This document shows, one piece after another, positions 26,701 through 38,794 of a stretch of 64,000 nt of DNA. The DNA lies in assembly GCA_914767715.1 (NCBI GenBank), contig OU612068.1, positions 4,526,001-4,590,000 on the forward strand. The letters run 5' to 3'. This stretch comes from Membranipora membranacea (Eukaryota > Bryozoa > Gymnolaemata > Cheilostomatida > Membraniporidae). A program made the position numbers and the translations under genes. The first letter of the stretch is position 1, and the number at the start of each line of letters is the position of its first letter. Under the pieces are notes generated by a model. It did no database searches. It was not told the DNA's origin and saw only the letters and a list, made by a program, of their open reading frames with translations.

Positions 26701-29203
26701 TAATCTCTGATCGTAGATCATATGTTCGAGGATGCATGTGTCCTCCAAATTTTCAGTTAGCTTACATATGACATGGGAAACCTTGGTTCCACAGAAGCCA
26801 AGTCGCTTGAATGTGTATTCATGATTTGTTTTGAACTTGTAACATTTATTGTGATTTTTAGATTAGCAGTTTTATTCCTTGTGAAGGATTACCAGTCACT
26901 CACAGAATTCACTACCAGGAACGGTACAACAGTCAAATCCCAAATACAGGACAAACTTGACAGAGACAGTGTACTGCTGGGCTTTACTGTATCTAAAGTT
27001 GACACAGTCGGTAGGTTTTTTCAATTCAGAAGTTTTAATCAGTAGTGAAACATTCTAGCATCGAGACTCAGAGATGAGCTGAAAAAGTGACTGGTTCGCT
27101 TATTTGTTAGAACCTGATGAAGCTCAGCATATTAGCGTAAGACAACATATTGACAAGTCCTCACAACCAAAGAGGTGTTTCCGCACATGTAATTATTCTA
27201 AAAAAAATTGCAGTGAAGTCTAGCTGTTGTGCACATGCCCCCCCCCCCCTCACATATGTAATGAGGGATTTGCGGTTATGTTATGCATTAAAGCAAGAAT
27301 ACTTTCTTATGAGCCAAGAGGGGCGCTTATTAAAAGTTGTTCATCCCGACTGTAACATCTGTGTTGTTGTAATTTTCTAGTTTGTCAGAATGATTGTTCA
27401 GCACATGGATACTGTGACGCCTTCTCTAAGCAGTGTATCTGTGAACCCTTCTGGATGCCAAATTATGCAAAAGTTACATGGAATGGTGAAAGCAATTGTG
27501 GTAAGTTATATTTCCAATATCAAAATATGCTCATTGTGCACTAATCGAATTAGGCATTTACCAAAGCTATTCGAAATATTGAAGTATGCCTGTTTCTTTG
27601 AAGTATGTTATGGTATTTATGAGTCCTTGAGTGAAGTGAGTATGGATATTTGAAGTTGAGTAAGTATTCTTCCTTAGGAAGTGCAAGGTTAGATGTCGGT
27701 GACACAATTTATGCCTGCAGGTCAAGGTCATTTTTATGATATTCACTGCATAGAAAGTCCTGATCCATACCGATGCATTTCTCGATACTTTTATTGCAAC
27801 TATATTTTATCTTATGTGTCCGTACAGTGCCATGAGCTCTTCACACGATGATATCATGAGATATTATCAGATATTCCTATACTCTGTGTTACATTTGATT
27901 ACAGATTGGAGTATACTGTATGTGGTGGTTATCTCCCTTGGTTCTATATTCATCACATCCTTACTGATATGGATGTGCGTCTGCTGCAGTAGAAGGTTAG
28001 TGTTAGTCTTTTTTGTTACATTCCACTTAATTTTATCATCACATGTTTACTCCTTGCTGACTGTTTTTTTTGCACAACGGTTTCACAATTTGTAGTTCTG
28101 AAATTGCCATGAAATTAACCGTTAAAGCACTGATCAATGATTTCTCCTGATCGTATTCAACAAAACATATTCAAATGCCAATCAAGGGCTCCCAATGTAA
28201 TTTAGAAATTCGATGAATTTTGGTGAAGGTGCTTGATTTTGCTGCTCCTTAATATGAGCTTTTGCTGACATTGTATGATCACTGTCTTTGTTTTCCGTGC
28301 TTTCTCGTTGTGCCCCCCTACCTCTGCCCCTAAGTGTCTAAATCTTATTTCAAAGTCAATGTATAAAATTTAGTATATCAATGGTTATTGACAGTCGGCT
28401 TGGGGCGTGATTTTGTGACATCACAACAAAGAGACATGACTGTATATCTACATTCCAATAATTGTTATAAAAATTTAATTTAATATGGTGAGACGAAGCG
28501 ATATAAGCCTTGATTTCTTCCTAACCTGAACTGGGGCTACTTTCTAGGCTAGACGTAGGCTATCAATTGAATAACAGGTTTGAATCTTCGATGTCTCATT
28601 GTTCGGTAGTTTGTAGCACTCGCTTGATGTTCCCTCCACTAACTATCCGATAACTAACCCTATATTGGTTTATTCTGTTCTATGGTTGCTATGCTTAGCA
28701 TGTGAATATAGTTATAATAAGTAGTAGTATAGTAATATATGTATAGATAGTATTTAGAGATCAAGAAACTTGAAAACTGTGTGATATGCGCTGAATTTGA
28801 ATGAAATGAAAGTTAAATCTGTCAGAATTTTCCCATTGCCTCCACTGGAGAAAAAAAATCCGTTACTTTTGCTATGATTGACGCCCTAAGCAAGTGGCCA
28901 AATTCAACAGGAGCCCTCTGGATAATAAAACTTTATTCTAGCTAATCATATTCCTACATGTGCCTCATCAATACTTGCCTCCCTATTCCCAGTGGTCACT
29001 CCATTAGATTTTCAAGAAAATCACGAAACAAATCTCATGTGTACTGCTGTGCAGTGCCTGCGCTCATTGGCTCCTTTCCAAATTGCGTATTTTTTGTAGA
29101 TGTATGTTTTGTCACTAGCATCTAGTTGCATAATTTGTTCAGCTTAACTTTATATAATATGTTGGCAAAGACAAAGCCAGACCGTTGTCCTTAAAACATA
29201 AGC

Positions 29204-29242
<39 letters not shown>

Positions 29243-31926
29243 GTTTTATATTATATATGTTTATGTTGGACACTTATTCGCAAATACCTTCCACTTCCTA
29301 GCATTATAATAATCAGGGCTATGACTTAAAACATTGCTGTTGAAACAAAATTTGAAAATATATCTAATGATTTGGCATCTTAAAAATATTACTTTGTGTC
29401 CAGAATATGTTATGCCAAGTTTAATCCAGAATGCCTGCATTCAGGTTTTCTCCCCTTCCAATGGTAAAGTGGGGGAAGCAATTTCGAATGAACACACACT
29501 GTAATAAACTTGGTCTAAGCAGGGAGGGAGTCCCACCCTCTCTGTTCTAAAGATGTGCATGCAAATCCACTAATGCTAGAGAACTTATAACCTGTCTGAC
29601 ACTCTCCCGCTGTGCTGTTATATTCTAGACATTGCCATCAAGCTTCCACTCTTTTCTCATGCCAATGTACATGGTAAGCTGCACTCGCTTTGCTTTATTA
29701 ACATCTAAAATACCCTCGTTAATGCCATAGACATCTATAAATGGAATATTAGCCTACTCAGGGTTTGTGGCAATTAACCATTCTTGTGTTTTGTTCACAT
29801 AACCAGTGCTGTTTGGATCATAATAATTATTAATTCCTTGATCCTCCGTGTCCCAACACTGGGTCAAGTATAAAGAGGGTTGCATTAAATTGAAATGGTG
29901 GAGGTTTAGAGATGTCTAAAAATCCGGCAATATTGTACCGAAGATATTGTCCAGTGTGTAAATAACAGTGGAGGAGTCAACAACCGATAGATCACTATTC
30001 ATCTTTGTATTTGATCATTAATTTAAAAAGTAATGATCTTCAAGTTCCAAATTAGTGCCTGCGATGGTGGCGAATTATACATCCATATGATAAGCATAGT
30101 GGCCCTAAGCAGATATTTGCAGGTAGTCCCAAACTCATAGATAGCATGTTGAGCATTTTATTAATATGTTTGTGGTTGTAGTAGTATCAGAGACTATGGA
30201 TATAGTCTCTGGTAGTATAACATAGTTGTTGTCTTCAGATGGATTTATGGAAACACTATTTCTGACTTGCGTCATAAAACTGATCTCAATAAAATTAATC
30301 TGAGGGGCTCTAACAGGTGGGATCAGATTTGAAGATCCTTCCAAATTGTCATGATCCTGACAAATACATAGTTATCGACTGGTGTGCATATTGGGATGAA
30401 ATAACTTAACTCCTGTTATTGACAACCTTACCAACTAAGCTTTGCAACATATTTAAAATTTTAAGAAATAGCCGATAAATTGATGTAATCACAAGAATGT
30501 AAAAATATAAGCTACCCTGTGATTTTTTCTGTAATAGACAATTGTATACCACAATATTGGTTTGTAGGTGCAAACGCACAAGAGGCAGAAGGAAGCACAC
30601 TTATAAACTTTTACAGGACATCGAAGAAATGGAGAATGAGGAAAGAGAAGCTAAAAATAACAAAGGCAAACGTAAGATTTCCTCTCATTACATTCTCTAC
30701 TATTGACGCTATGTTGTGATCTTTTGTAGATACTCATGTGTAGACAACTACCAGTCATACTATTATCATCATGGTAACAAAACGTAGCTTGTCAATCTTT
30801 TGAATTGAAACCATCAAAGAATGTTGTCGTCCATTGTAATGTTACCGTTCGTTCCTTGATGTGATAATAGGGCATGTTAAATGGTATACCACAATGCAAT
30901 TTTTGGGAATTACCAGGGCGCTCGCACGACTTGCAGAGGTAAGAGTCCACAGCAGTAGCAACATGGCCACAAATCATGATCAAGTCTATTTGACCTATTT
31001 TTGATCTTGCCAATCCAAGCAAAGTTTTGTGGTTGGGTCAGATTGAAGTTTTGGAACTTGAGCGGGAATGGATTCATACAGTAGCTACCGTGCAAACTCA
31101 GCAAACTTGTTGATTAGACATCATTAGGAAGGTGCTAAGACCTCATGCCCTGGGATTCAAGAATATAATTGCAATATGGGATTGCTGTCAACATGCCCTA
31201 TTGACTATCTCTATATTTTGCTGCTCTATTTACCTTCAGCCTTTGCTCTGTTACCTCATGACAACATAAAACGCTGTTTTTGTTAAGATACATCTCTGCA
31301 TGTCAACTACAAACTAAATTTATGCATTGCTCTTGCATCAGAACCAGCTAAGAAGGACCATTAAGTGTTATTTTCAGTCATTATGCAGGAGTTTTCCTTT
31401 CCATTGTTTTGGTGGACAGCTGTCAGTGACTTGCTGAATATTTTCACCCTTCAATAATAGCATTTTGGAATTAGATTCAAGAGATAGACAATCGAGTAAA
31501 GTATGTCCTTTTTCCATTGAGGATTATGTTTCTGAACTCCTCCAGTAAGATTTTGTACCGGAATGATATCAAAATCCTGACTTGAATACATTGTGATTAT
31601 CTTGCTACTAAGCCTCTAAATTTGTGGTATACACATATTTCGATCATGTTATCATCTTATATTCTCTGTACCCATATTAAGCAGTCAGTAAGTTTGACTA
31701 TGTTGCATCAGTTTTTGTTCATTTCTTTTTAGGGAGTAACATTACAGCCGGCAGCGGTAGTATATTCATGTCAGAGACAGACTTATCCTCCGAGGCAGAG
31801 GACACGTTATTCATGAACGGGAAAACCCAGAATGGGAAATCCCAGAACGGAGGAGTAAACCTGCACAAAACACAAGATAACTTTGTAAAAGCAAACAATC
31901 TAAAAAATAAGTTTAGCAATGCTTAG
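11761..31926 (+). CDS. KIAA0319/KIAA0319L-like PKD-domain membrane protein
   Basis: Twenty-one exons join with consistent phases into 2985 nt (994 aa): 11761-11803, 12306-12419, 13227-13403, 14016-14270, 14661-14729, 15044-15151, 16081-16181, 16978-17155, 17652-17854, 18701-18859, 18941-18988, 19391-19647, 19873-20021, 20256-20546, 21024-21094, 26383-26486, 26862-27010, 27381-27500, 27905-27995, 30568-30671 and 31733-31926. Domain order and length match vertebrate KIAA0319L (about 1050 aa): signal peptide, MANSC-type Cys region, Thr-rich linker, five PKD domains, C6 module with CSAHGYCD and CICEPFWMPN, one membrane span, basic cytoplasmic tail. The family consists of type I glycoproteins of the Golgi, endosome and cell surface; KIAA0319 is linked to neuronal migration and dyslexia, and mammalian KIAA0319L is the AAV receptor. 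Which vertebrate paralogue is nearer cannot be decided by eye. A 5-kb minisatellite fills most of intron 15. Confidence 0.93.
15044..20546 (+). CDS. Exons 6-14: five PKD domains
   Basis: Five successive Ig-like PKD repeats are visible by their AG-D / L.G..S.DD / Y.W / G.Y.F.L.VTD.....S pattern: exons 6-8 (VSAGEDRVLTYPENS ... EGEYVLRVEV), 8-9 (PPVAVIKP ... GQYTIRLTVTDEQG), 10-12 (ANAGDDVLITLPENS ... GAYTFELIVTDTKG), 12-13 (PPIAAVVTNY ... GEYIFKLSISDAED) and 14 (PVARAGEDFEVTLP ... GTYTFSLRVTDQEG). Domain 5 is encoded by one exon; the others are split at variable phases. Exons 10 and 11 are separated by an 81-bp GT-AG segment that is open and in frame, so it could also be retained. Confidence 0.88.
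18200..18247. mobile_element. 48-bp hairpin micro-element with 8-bp duplication
   Basis: Inverted arms GCCTTGTCA...GGCTACT and AGTAGCC...ACAAGGG enclose a tiny loop. The direct repeat CAATACTA flanks it exactly (18192-18199 and 18248-18255), as expected for a transposed unit. A related hairpin lies at 35104-35157. It sits in intron 9 of the KIAA0319-like gene. Confidence 0.75.
20728..20768. mobile_element. 41-bp micro-element with P-like termini
   Basis: Begins CATAGACTT and ends AAGTCTATG, the same terminal bases as the 3-kb element at 55746-58773. Flanked by GTACGGAC (20720-20727) and GTAGGGAC (20769-20776), an 8-bp duplication with one mismatch. It lies in intron 14 of the KIAA0319-like gene. 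Confidence 0.78.
21024..27500 (+). CDS. Exons 15-18: membrane-proximal region and C6 Cys module
   Basis: Exons 15-17 encode the linker that follows PKD5 in the family (LSLDTSIESFTEKHK, then LATQLALMLPSDIAVTET, then TTVKSQIQDKL). Exon 18 encodes CQNDCSAHGYCDAFSKQCICEPFWMPN...SNC, nearly diagnostic for KIAA0319L-type proteins, with EGF-like Cys spacing. Exon 15 ends only about 20 bp before the minisatellite array, so its donor (AAA|GTAAGT) borders repeat DNA. Confidence 0.88.
21112..26092 (+). repeat. Minisatellite, 37/39-bp units, higher-order organisation
   Basis: About 5 kb of head-to-tail copies of TATGTTATGTGGGCTGGCCC + ATCCCTCTTATCTTGTGAC (39 bp) or the same ending in CTTATC (37 bp), roughly 130 copies. 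Variants include GGGCCGGCCC (a perfect palindrome), a GTAAC or GTGACG ending, TCGG or TAGG for TGGG, and a CATATC ending. The variant order repeats with a period of 1076 bp: the block from about 22907 reappears from about 23983 almost unchanged, so a multi-unit segment was duplicated. The array lies entirely within intron 15. Open frames in it are artefacts of the repeat. Confidence 0.97.
27905..31926 (+). CDS. Exons 19-21: transmembrane segment and cytoplasmic tail
   Basis: Exon 19 gives a single span (ILYVVVISLGSIFITSLLIW) followed by a Cys-rich juxtamembrane motif (MCVCCSRR). Exon 20 is basic (RCKRTRGRRKHTYKLL) and then acidic (DIEEMENEEREA), as in the vertebrate tail. Exon 21 holds an acidic serine stretch (MSETDLSSEAEDT) that could bind sorting or phosphorylation factors, then an NGK repeat, and ends in TAG at 31924-31926. 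An AATAAA lies at about 32416-32421, a plausible polyadenylation signal. Confidence 0.85.
27996..30567 (+). other. Long intron 19 of the KIAA0319-like gene
   Basis: 2.6-kb intron (GTTAGT ... TTTGTAG) without recognisable coding content. It holds an AT microsatellite and a short GGGAGGG/CCACCCTC inverted pair near 29522. Confidence 0.6.
29206..29240. repeat. (AT)n microsatellite
   Basis: Uninterrupted AT dinucleotides in intron 19 of the KIAA0319-like gene. Confidence 0.9.
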
Positions 31927-34549
31927 TCAGCCTTTCCAGTCGCACAATGGACTAAGTGCAATTAATTATCCCATCATGCGAGCAGTGCCTAGAGAATTTC
32001 CTATCATATAATTCTTTACAGTTTTAACAATGAATGTCAGTCACCATGTCACTTTTAATGATCAAGTCCTTTGTTTTTTTACCCGCAAACATAAGTCAAA
32101 GTACCATATCATACAAATGGTAGTAATGAGGTATCTTGAGGTCCTTTACTTGTCTTTAGTATTCTTATTCCTAGCTACAGGCCTTATATATAGTGTTGGA
32201 GAGGTTTTATTTTCTGTAGTGGGTTTACGGATTTTTCACTGTGTGTTTGGCGTTGTGCACTGCCCCACCATGACTTGCCTTCTATGCTCACAATGCACTT
32301 ATTATTGCATACAAATTTTCTAGTCATTTACAAATTGATTATGCACTTAATCTCTAGTATCATGATCTTTATAATATCTGTAGACATCATTGCAAGTATA
32401 ATTCTACTGACTGATAATAAAAATATCCTAAGAGTATGATTATGTGTGATGTAATGTAATGTGATTGTCGGTTGCTGCTGACTTTGATATTGCTGCGTTC
32501 AGCCTTCCATAGGTGTGCACACAGCCAGCCCTTATTAGCGTTTGGGGTGGCGACCGCCGTTGTAGGGGGTCGTTAAGGGGGTGGGTAACCCGACCAACCT
32601 GGTTAACAACCGCCTACGGTATACATTGGTTATTTTTTAATTACTACAATGTTTCTTGCGACAGAGGTACGGTTTTATTTGTTTCATCGGATCATATTCA
32701 TCATATTCATATACATATACATGTACTTTCTGGGTACAAGTCCTAAGGACTTATTCTTCTCCAGAATAACATGGAATATATATATATGAAAAAGAAAAAC
32801 GAAATTATTACTACAAAATGTCTAACAAAATATGTGCGAGCGTACATCATATAAAGCGAAGTTTGAGGTATGCCCAGCCAGCAATGGTAAATTTAAATAA
32901 AAAATCTCTTTTTTACAAGTAATTTTTGTGTCACACTGCTATAAATTTAGGATGACGCTATAATGTGATATATGAAAACACTCTATCTATAGTTCAGATC
33001 ATAAGACAATCTGAGCTGGGTACTGAGTGAAAACTTGTATCTCTACAGTAATGATATGGATGACGTAGACTGTCTGTATAATCGTGAGCTATGCTCACAC
33101 TTTACAATATTGTACAACAAACTGGTCTATCTCTTAGTCGTATGAAGTGTTCCGGTCAGATAAGGGGAAGATTTTGGGTGCTAAGCCAACAAGGCACATA
33201 AACAGTAGTGTAGAATGATAAATGGTATGTTTAGTATGCATCTATATACTATTTTGCTGCCTTCCTGCTGTCGACCATTACCGTCGTGTACTTGGGGCGG
33301 TTGTTGTCTCTGGTAGGGTTTGTCCATGTGGACAACTGAAGTAATAACAATAAGCATCAAGTAGACTCATACTGCGCTTTCTTCTTATACTTAAACTCGT
33401 GTCAGGACTTGAGGCCGTATTACCTGAAGAAAGAAAGACAAAAATTCAAGTTGTGGTCAGGTTGAAGAAGTTGTCAATCCAGTATAAGAGAGGGGATAAC
33501 TCCGATGCCTTCTATCTATAATTCAACACAGGTGCTATTTTTGAACTCAGCACATTTCAATAAAACTTCAGAACATGACAAATTTGAGTCACTTTGTTGG
33601 TCTAGGGTTGAGTTCCTTGTATAAATCCACTGCTTTCCCCATGAAAGCAGAGGGAAGCAATTCCTCATAAAGTCTCTTTAAGAAGTATTCTGACCAAGGA
33701 GTTTGGAAATAGTGTCCAAACTTCCTGATCCAACAGAGCTTAGGTTCAGCAAACTGTAAATTTGTCCAATAAAAACTAAAAGTGAACAGAGAATTTAGCT
33801 TTTGTGGTCTGAGTGGATAAACTTAATTATTGATTATCAATTGTGATAAATAATTTGGATCATAATAATCAGATAATCAACTTCCAATAGTATGTTCATA
33901 ATGGCTACCAACATGCTCCAGTTGTTGTCAACTAAATAAGTCAACAAATCAAAACAGTGGTGCCAAAACATGATGTTGGACCAAGGAGTAATTGGTTTTG
34001 TATTTATTGGCTATTGAATTTTGTTTTGAAAACTGAACTGGTCGATGGTAAAAGCCCTATCCTATCCTATCTCGAGGTAGATTGGCAGAATAAAGAAAAA
34101 CAAAAATGATGCAATTTATAATTCAATAGTTCTAATTTTGTGGAGGTGTTCATCAAAACAGCAAACATAATAACATATCACTGAGTAGTCCTATATCTCC
34201 CTATAAATGATCCCCAGCTGTGAATGTATGACGACAATGATGTTGTGGTCTAATATTTTATAATATGAAAAGTAGGGAGTTATCTCTTGCCACTTCATCA
34301 AATAGGCGAAAAGATAAGAAATAAAGAATTAATTAGCAAATAACTAATTAACAAATAACTAATTCCCTCCGTGGAGAGTAATGTCCTCTCTATCAGGAAT
34401 ATTAAATTCATTTATCTTTATCAAAGTAAACTATCTTTCTACAGATCAAAATTGCACATCCATCTGATTGCTCGAGAATATACCAATGCAGAAGAGTGAA
34501 ACGCCCACAACTGTTGTTACTTATCCCGATGGGCAAGTGATGGTTCCCA
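31927..34549. other. 3' UTR and intergenic sequence
   Basis: Begins with the probable 3' UTR of the KIAA0319-like gene (AATAAA at about 32416). A locally G/C-rich stretch at 32510-32620 is unlike its surroundings. The rest is presumably the minus-strand 3' UTR of the prohormone-like gene and spacer. Confidence 0.45.
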
Positions 34550-37500
34550 TTAATTATAAGTTAGATCATATTTACTTGGCTCACCATATAATATCTCGAG
34601 TTCTGCAAGGTTTGCTGACTGCAATCTGTCTTTTTCGCTAAAAAACTCTCCTACCCAACGCCTGCCTGATTGTAAATTATCATTCCTTGAGCCACCAACT
34701 GTTGAAAAAATCAGCAAGGAAATATGTTTTCTGCGGAACTGAATCAAAATCCAGCCAAGTTTGGATCTCAAGGATGAGGATAGACGAGGAAAGAGGAAGT
34801 GGTTGATCAAGAAAATCTACTACAAGTAAGTAAGGATTGCAGCAGAATGAATTACGTTTTAGATAGGTATAAAAACAATATCAGTTTCAGTTAATGTACT
34901 TATGAGAAAAAAAATCCGGTCCCTTATAAGGAGTATCTCTTGGTGTCATGCCTTAACATCATGTTAAAATAGTTTTAGCATGAGCGTGTACCAATCATAA
35001 CAGAATAAGGATCTGACCTGGGGGATCTGCCCAATATGGATATCACTGAGGAAACTAGTTTGAGTCCAAACTCTTGCTTCCCGACCATCAGTCCCCCGGC
35101 CGTAGCCTTGTCATGTGGCTACTACTTTTTGTTTAAAAGTAGCTGAGTGACAAGGCTTCCCTGGACGGGGTATGAAGTCTTTGTAGACAAACCAGTTAGT
35201 CATTACACTGTGATAGACAGAGACAAACTAGAGTCACTTACTGTTATATTTATACATGAGTTCTTGTAGATTTGACAGCAGTAAGTCATTAGAACTGGCT
35301 ATATTAGCCATGCTGTCAACTAATTGATGACCCTGCTCATTAGTTCTCTTGTTGTAAGGCCTCTGCTTCTTTGCAGACTTCTCATCGAGCATTTTCTTCT
35401 GATGATCTTTTTGCAATGTTCCAGCAAGCTCTACAAAACATGACAGCAGAAATTAAAGCCTGAGTTGGAACAAAAGTTCATCATATGATTGATACCAAGC
35501 CTCGGCGTAATTTCTTTTTCTCACTGAATAAAATGTGTTGTTTAAAAATAGCATGAAATGATAATTTCGATCAGTTTAATTTGTTGCTTCCGTGCTAGTG
35601 CACAATAACGTGCTAGAACTCAGGCCTTAGTAAGAGAGGGTGGTGATGCCGATAATGAGCAGCATCTTCAATAATCATTAACTTATGACACAATATAGCT
35701 TGAAAATAAGTTTACAAATTCTTGAATAAGAGAAAACCTGTACCAACCACAACAGTATAGCAAACTATCGATGACTGCTAAGAAGTCAGGCACTGCTCGA
35801 TCTGAAGCTCTTGCAGTCACAATAAAAATACTAAACTACATGATAACCTTCTGCGGTGCTGAATGGTTTACCTGCTTCTCGCATAACAAATTAAATCTAT
35901 TTTAACTTGTGTCAGACTGTGCTACTCGATAAATTTTTAACAAGGCAGTCAATTTTATAATAATTATCAGATTGCCATTGAGGAGGGTTATCACAGCAGA
36001 AAAAGTGTGGGCAGAATTGTCACATTCCACGATGTGGTCGTCTCATCTCTTATGAGGCAGCCGTTGGCCATCTATGCTTATACATGTTGTTTTGTGTGTT
36101 AAATTGTTTGCTGTTGTTAAGTTGTCAAAAACTTTTGTAAGACTCTCATGGGTCAGGATAGTGTGAAAACCCTATTCTCAAAGGTCCCAGTTTAAATCTG
36201 ATTGAGCATAGCTGTTTAACCCCAATTGAGTATGGATATCTTAAACTCTCTAGGTAAAGAGATTTTGCTAAATATTATCATAAAAAAGTTGAAATTCGAA
36301 ATCTTTTTAGCTTAGCAACTAATCCTGGGTGTTCTAAATCTCCTGTGTTATATGTTGTGAAATTATGCCATACAAAGTCTCAAGAAATGAGCCTGATTAA
36401 AATCCAGAAACAACTGAGTGACATAAAGCATTTTCATTACGTAACAGTTTTTCTATCCATGTTACAAATTTTATCAATTCAATATGAATTCAAAATTATT
36501 GTTAATTTTTGTTTTCCTAGACAAGATTGAGTTATGACAACCAAACCTGACCTACGGACTCAATTGACCACAACTGTTCAAAATTAGGAGCGAGAGTAAT
36601 AATGGGTGAGGGTTTTAGACTTGCGTCATTTACAGACTGTAGTTTATCTGTTGTTAATCAATAATATACAGAAGTAATCTGATAAATTTGTAAATTTCAT
36701 ACGTAGTAGCTCAGAACTGAATAATTTAACCATCAATGCAAATGAATCATTCAGAAACCTACGGGCAAAGACAGCTAACAAAATTTATTTAAATTGTATA
36801 TTGCACAAGTTGTTGAACTAAGTTCTGACAGATTAAAAGAAAGATTAAAGTGGTTTCATCTTAAGTAATTCGGTCAGATATCAGATGCCTTATACTATTT
36901 CTGCTGGTGATGATCTAACACCTTCCACCTTCTGAACGCCTACATCGTAGGACACGTTTCTATTACACACAGTACCTAAGTCCTTCATAAATTATTCCCA
37001 CGCAACAAGAGGCTGCTTCCGATGTGAAAAACAAAGATAATATAGAGACGGCTAAGATAATAGAGATTAAGATGATGGAGCGTTAATTTTTTTATTGGAA
37101 ATTTAGCTGACCAGCATTAATTAATTATCGATGTGTTAAGACGGATAATTGCTTGTTGAATCGGATTTTTAACAGCAAATTTTAATATAATGTCTTTTCA
37201 GTCACGTTCAACTACTTACCAAAACCCTGAAGATGAAAATATAAGCTAGAGATAGTTTGGCCAGTTTGGGTGGGACTTAAAGGGGAACCAGGGTTTCAAA
37301 CAACTTCTCATTGATTTGCAGCAGATTGCACCTTCTGCATAGGGAAAATGAAAAAATATAATTCGGATGATTATTCAGCCAGAATTCTTGTGAAACATTT
37401 CATCAATCAGGTACTCAAACTCAGCTAAAATAGAATACCACAGAGCAGTTTCCTGTTCCTGTTATTATTTAGCCTGTGCTTTATCATCATTACAGCAATG

Positions 37501-38314
37501 TCTTGGGACCTCCCCTAAACTGAAGGGTTACCCAGCCTAGAGGCAGCAACTGCTTTGAGTTTTGCATCATGTAATGCACAAAGCTGATGCTGCCTAGCTC
37601 ATTTATACTGCATTGCTGCGAAACCTTGGTTGCCCTTTACTGTTGGCTAGCACTCAATTTTTGTTGCGTGAGGATCATGGAAGTGGATCAAATTAAGTAA
37701 AAAGGTTGGGCAAACGTTAGCTAGCCTATGCCTGCAATAAATGACAAACTCTTCCTCTTGCGAAAAATCCTCTATCCTACATACCTGATGGCGGTGTATA
37801 TACGGTTTCTCTCTTGGCTCCGTAAGATACCATGGCACACAGTAGTGGATGGGCAACGCAGGATCTGCAGAACTGTAGGATTTCAACGGACGAGCAGCAT
37901 CTATAAAATGGAAAACTATTTATAAAATAAAAGTTGACCACTTCATCTAACAAGTCAAAGAATATATATGTAAATCAAATCAAGTCTCTCTTTACAAAAC
38001 CTAGACCTGTCAAGATTGATGTAGGCCTCCCTTGGTTGTTTGTTGTCAGAATTGGAATCAGAAGTTTCAACTCTTTGATCGGAGATAATTATACAATTAT
38101 TATAACACCGGTTTATCTATATCTTTTGTTCCAGTGCTCACCTGTAGACGCCATCAGCGCTTCCTACCCCAGTTATCTGTTGACATTGGGCACAAATCAT
38201 CCTCTCTTCTGTGGAGCCACAGGCTAAGTCTTGTCTAGAAAGCGGTAGGCTGCTCGCCATGTATACTGTGGCTAGTACAGCCAGAGATAATCTCATAATT
38301 AACTTATAACTCAT
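34550..38314 (-). CDS. Secreted Cys-rich prohormone-like protein
   Basis: Four minus-strand exons with matching phases (38314-38142, 37900-37785, 35430-35242, 34698-34550) encode 208 aa. A signal peptide (MRLSLAVLATVYMASSLPLS) leads into a region with eight cysteines at residues 32, 41, 44, 59, 60, 69, 72 and 79 (C-x8-C-x2-C-x14-CC-x8-C-x2-C-x6-C). It is followed by dibasic sites KR (87-88), KK (108-109, 117-118), KR (124-125) and GRR (171-173), the last fitting an amidated peptide ending. This layout is that of a neuropeptide or growth-factor precursor, but I recognise no family. An acceptor-like TTTTTTAG just upstream of the ATG suggests a 5' UTR intron or trans-splicing. Splice phases strongly support the joins; the function is inferred only from architecture. 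Confidence 0.65.
35104..35157. repeat. Hairpin related to the 18200 micro-element
   Basis: AGCCTTGTCATGTGGCTACT... pairs with ...AGTAGCTGAGTGACAAGGCT. The arms share GCCTTGTCA and GGCTACT with 18200-18247, although the loop differs. No clear target duplication. Confidence 0.65.
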
Positions 38315-38423
38315 CCTGCTCAATATGTTCAACTAAAAAACAAAAATCCAGCATTGTTTAAAGCTTATAGTATTATTATATATACTTTAATGGTCACTCA
38401 ACAAATCATCTTTCATTAACAAA

Positions 38424-38447
38424 CATAGACTTAATAATAAGTCTATG
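38424..38447. mobile_element. 24-bp palindromic micro-element with exact 8-bp duplication
   Basis: CATAGACTTAAT-ATTAAGTCTATG-type palindrome flanked exactly by TTAACAAA on both sides (38416-38423 and 38448-38455). Its outer bases equal the termini of 55746-58773 (CATAGACTTAATAATAA). It looks like two terminal repeats joined with nothing between. Confidence 0.8.
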
Positions 38448-38759
38448 TTAACAAATCAATTTTGAAACAAAAAAGCCAATAAATATATTCTATTATAATC
38501 AACAAATCACATTGGTCTCCCCGTGAATGACTTTTGTTTATGCAACACCTTTCAAACTTAGCCTGATTTGATCAGCAAGTCTGAACTCTGAGATTAAAAT
38601 TAAATTTTGATAAATGCAATAAATAATGCAATGGGGATCGAAGCAATTTAACGACAAGATACCATGAACATCTAACTAAAGATTTTTGTTGCTATTTAAA
38701 ATTGTAGAGTCTATATATTTGGCAATCTTGTTCAAAGGTGCTAATTGTGATAAATTAAA

Positions 38760-38794
38760 CCTTCATACAATACAATCCTTGTATTGTATGAAGG
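38760..38794. repeat. Perfect 16-bp-arm hairpin
   Basis: CCTTCATACAATACAA, 3-bp loop, TTGTATTGTATGAAGG. No target duplication was recognised. Confidence 0.8.
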
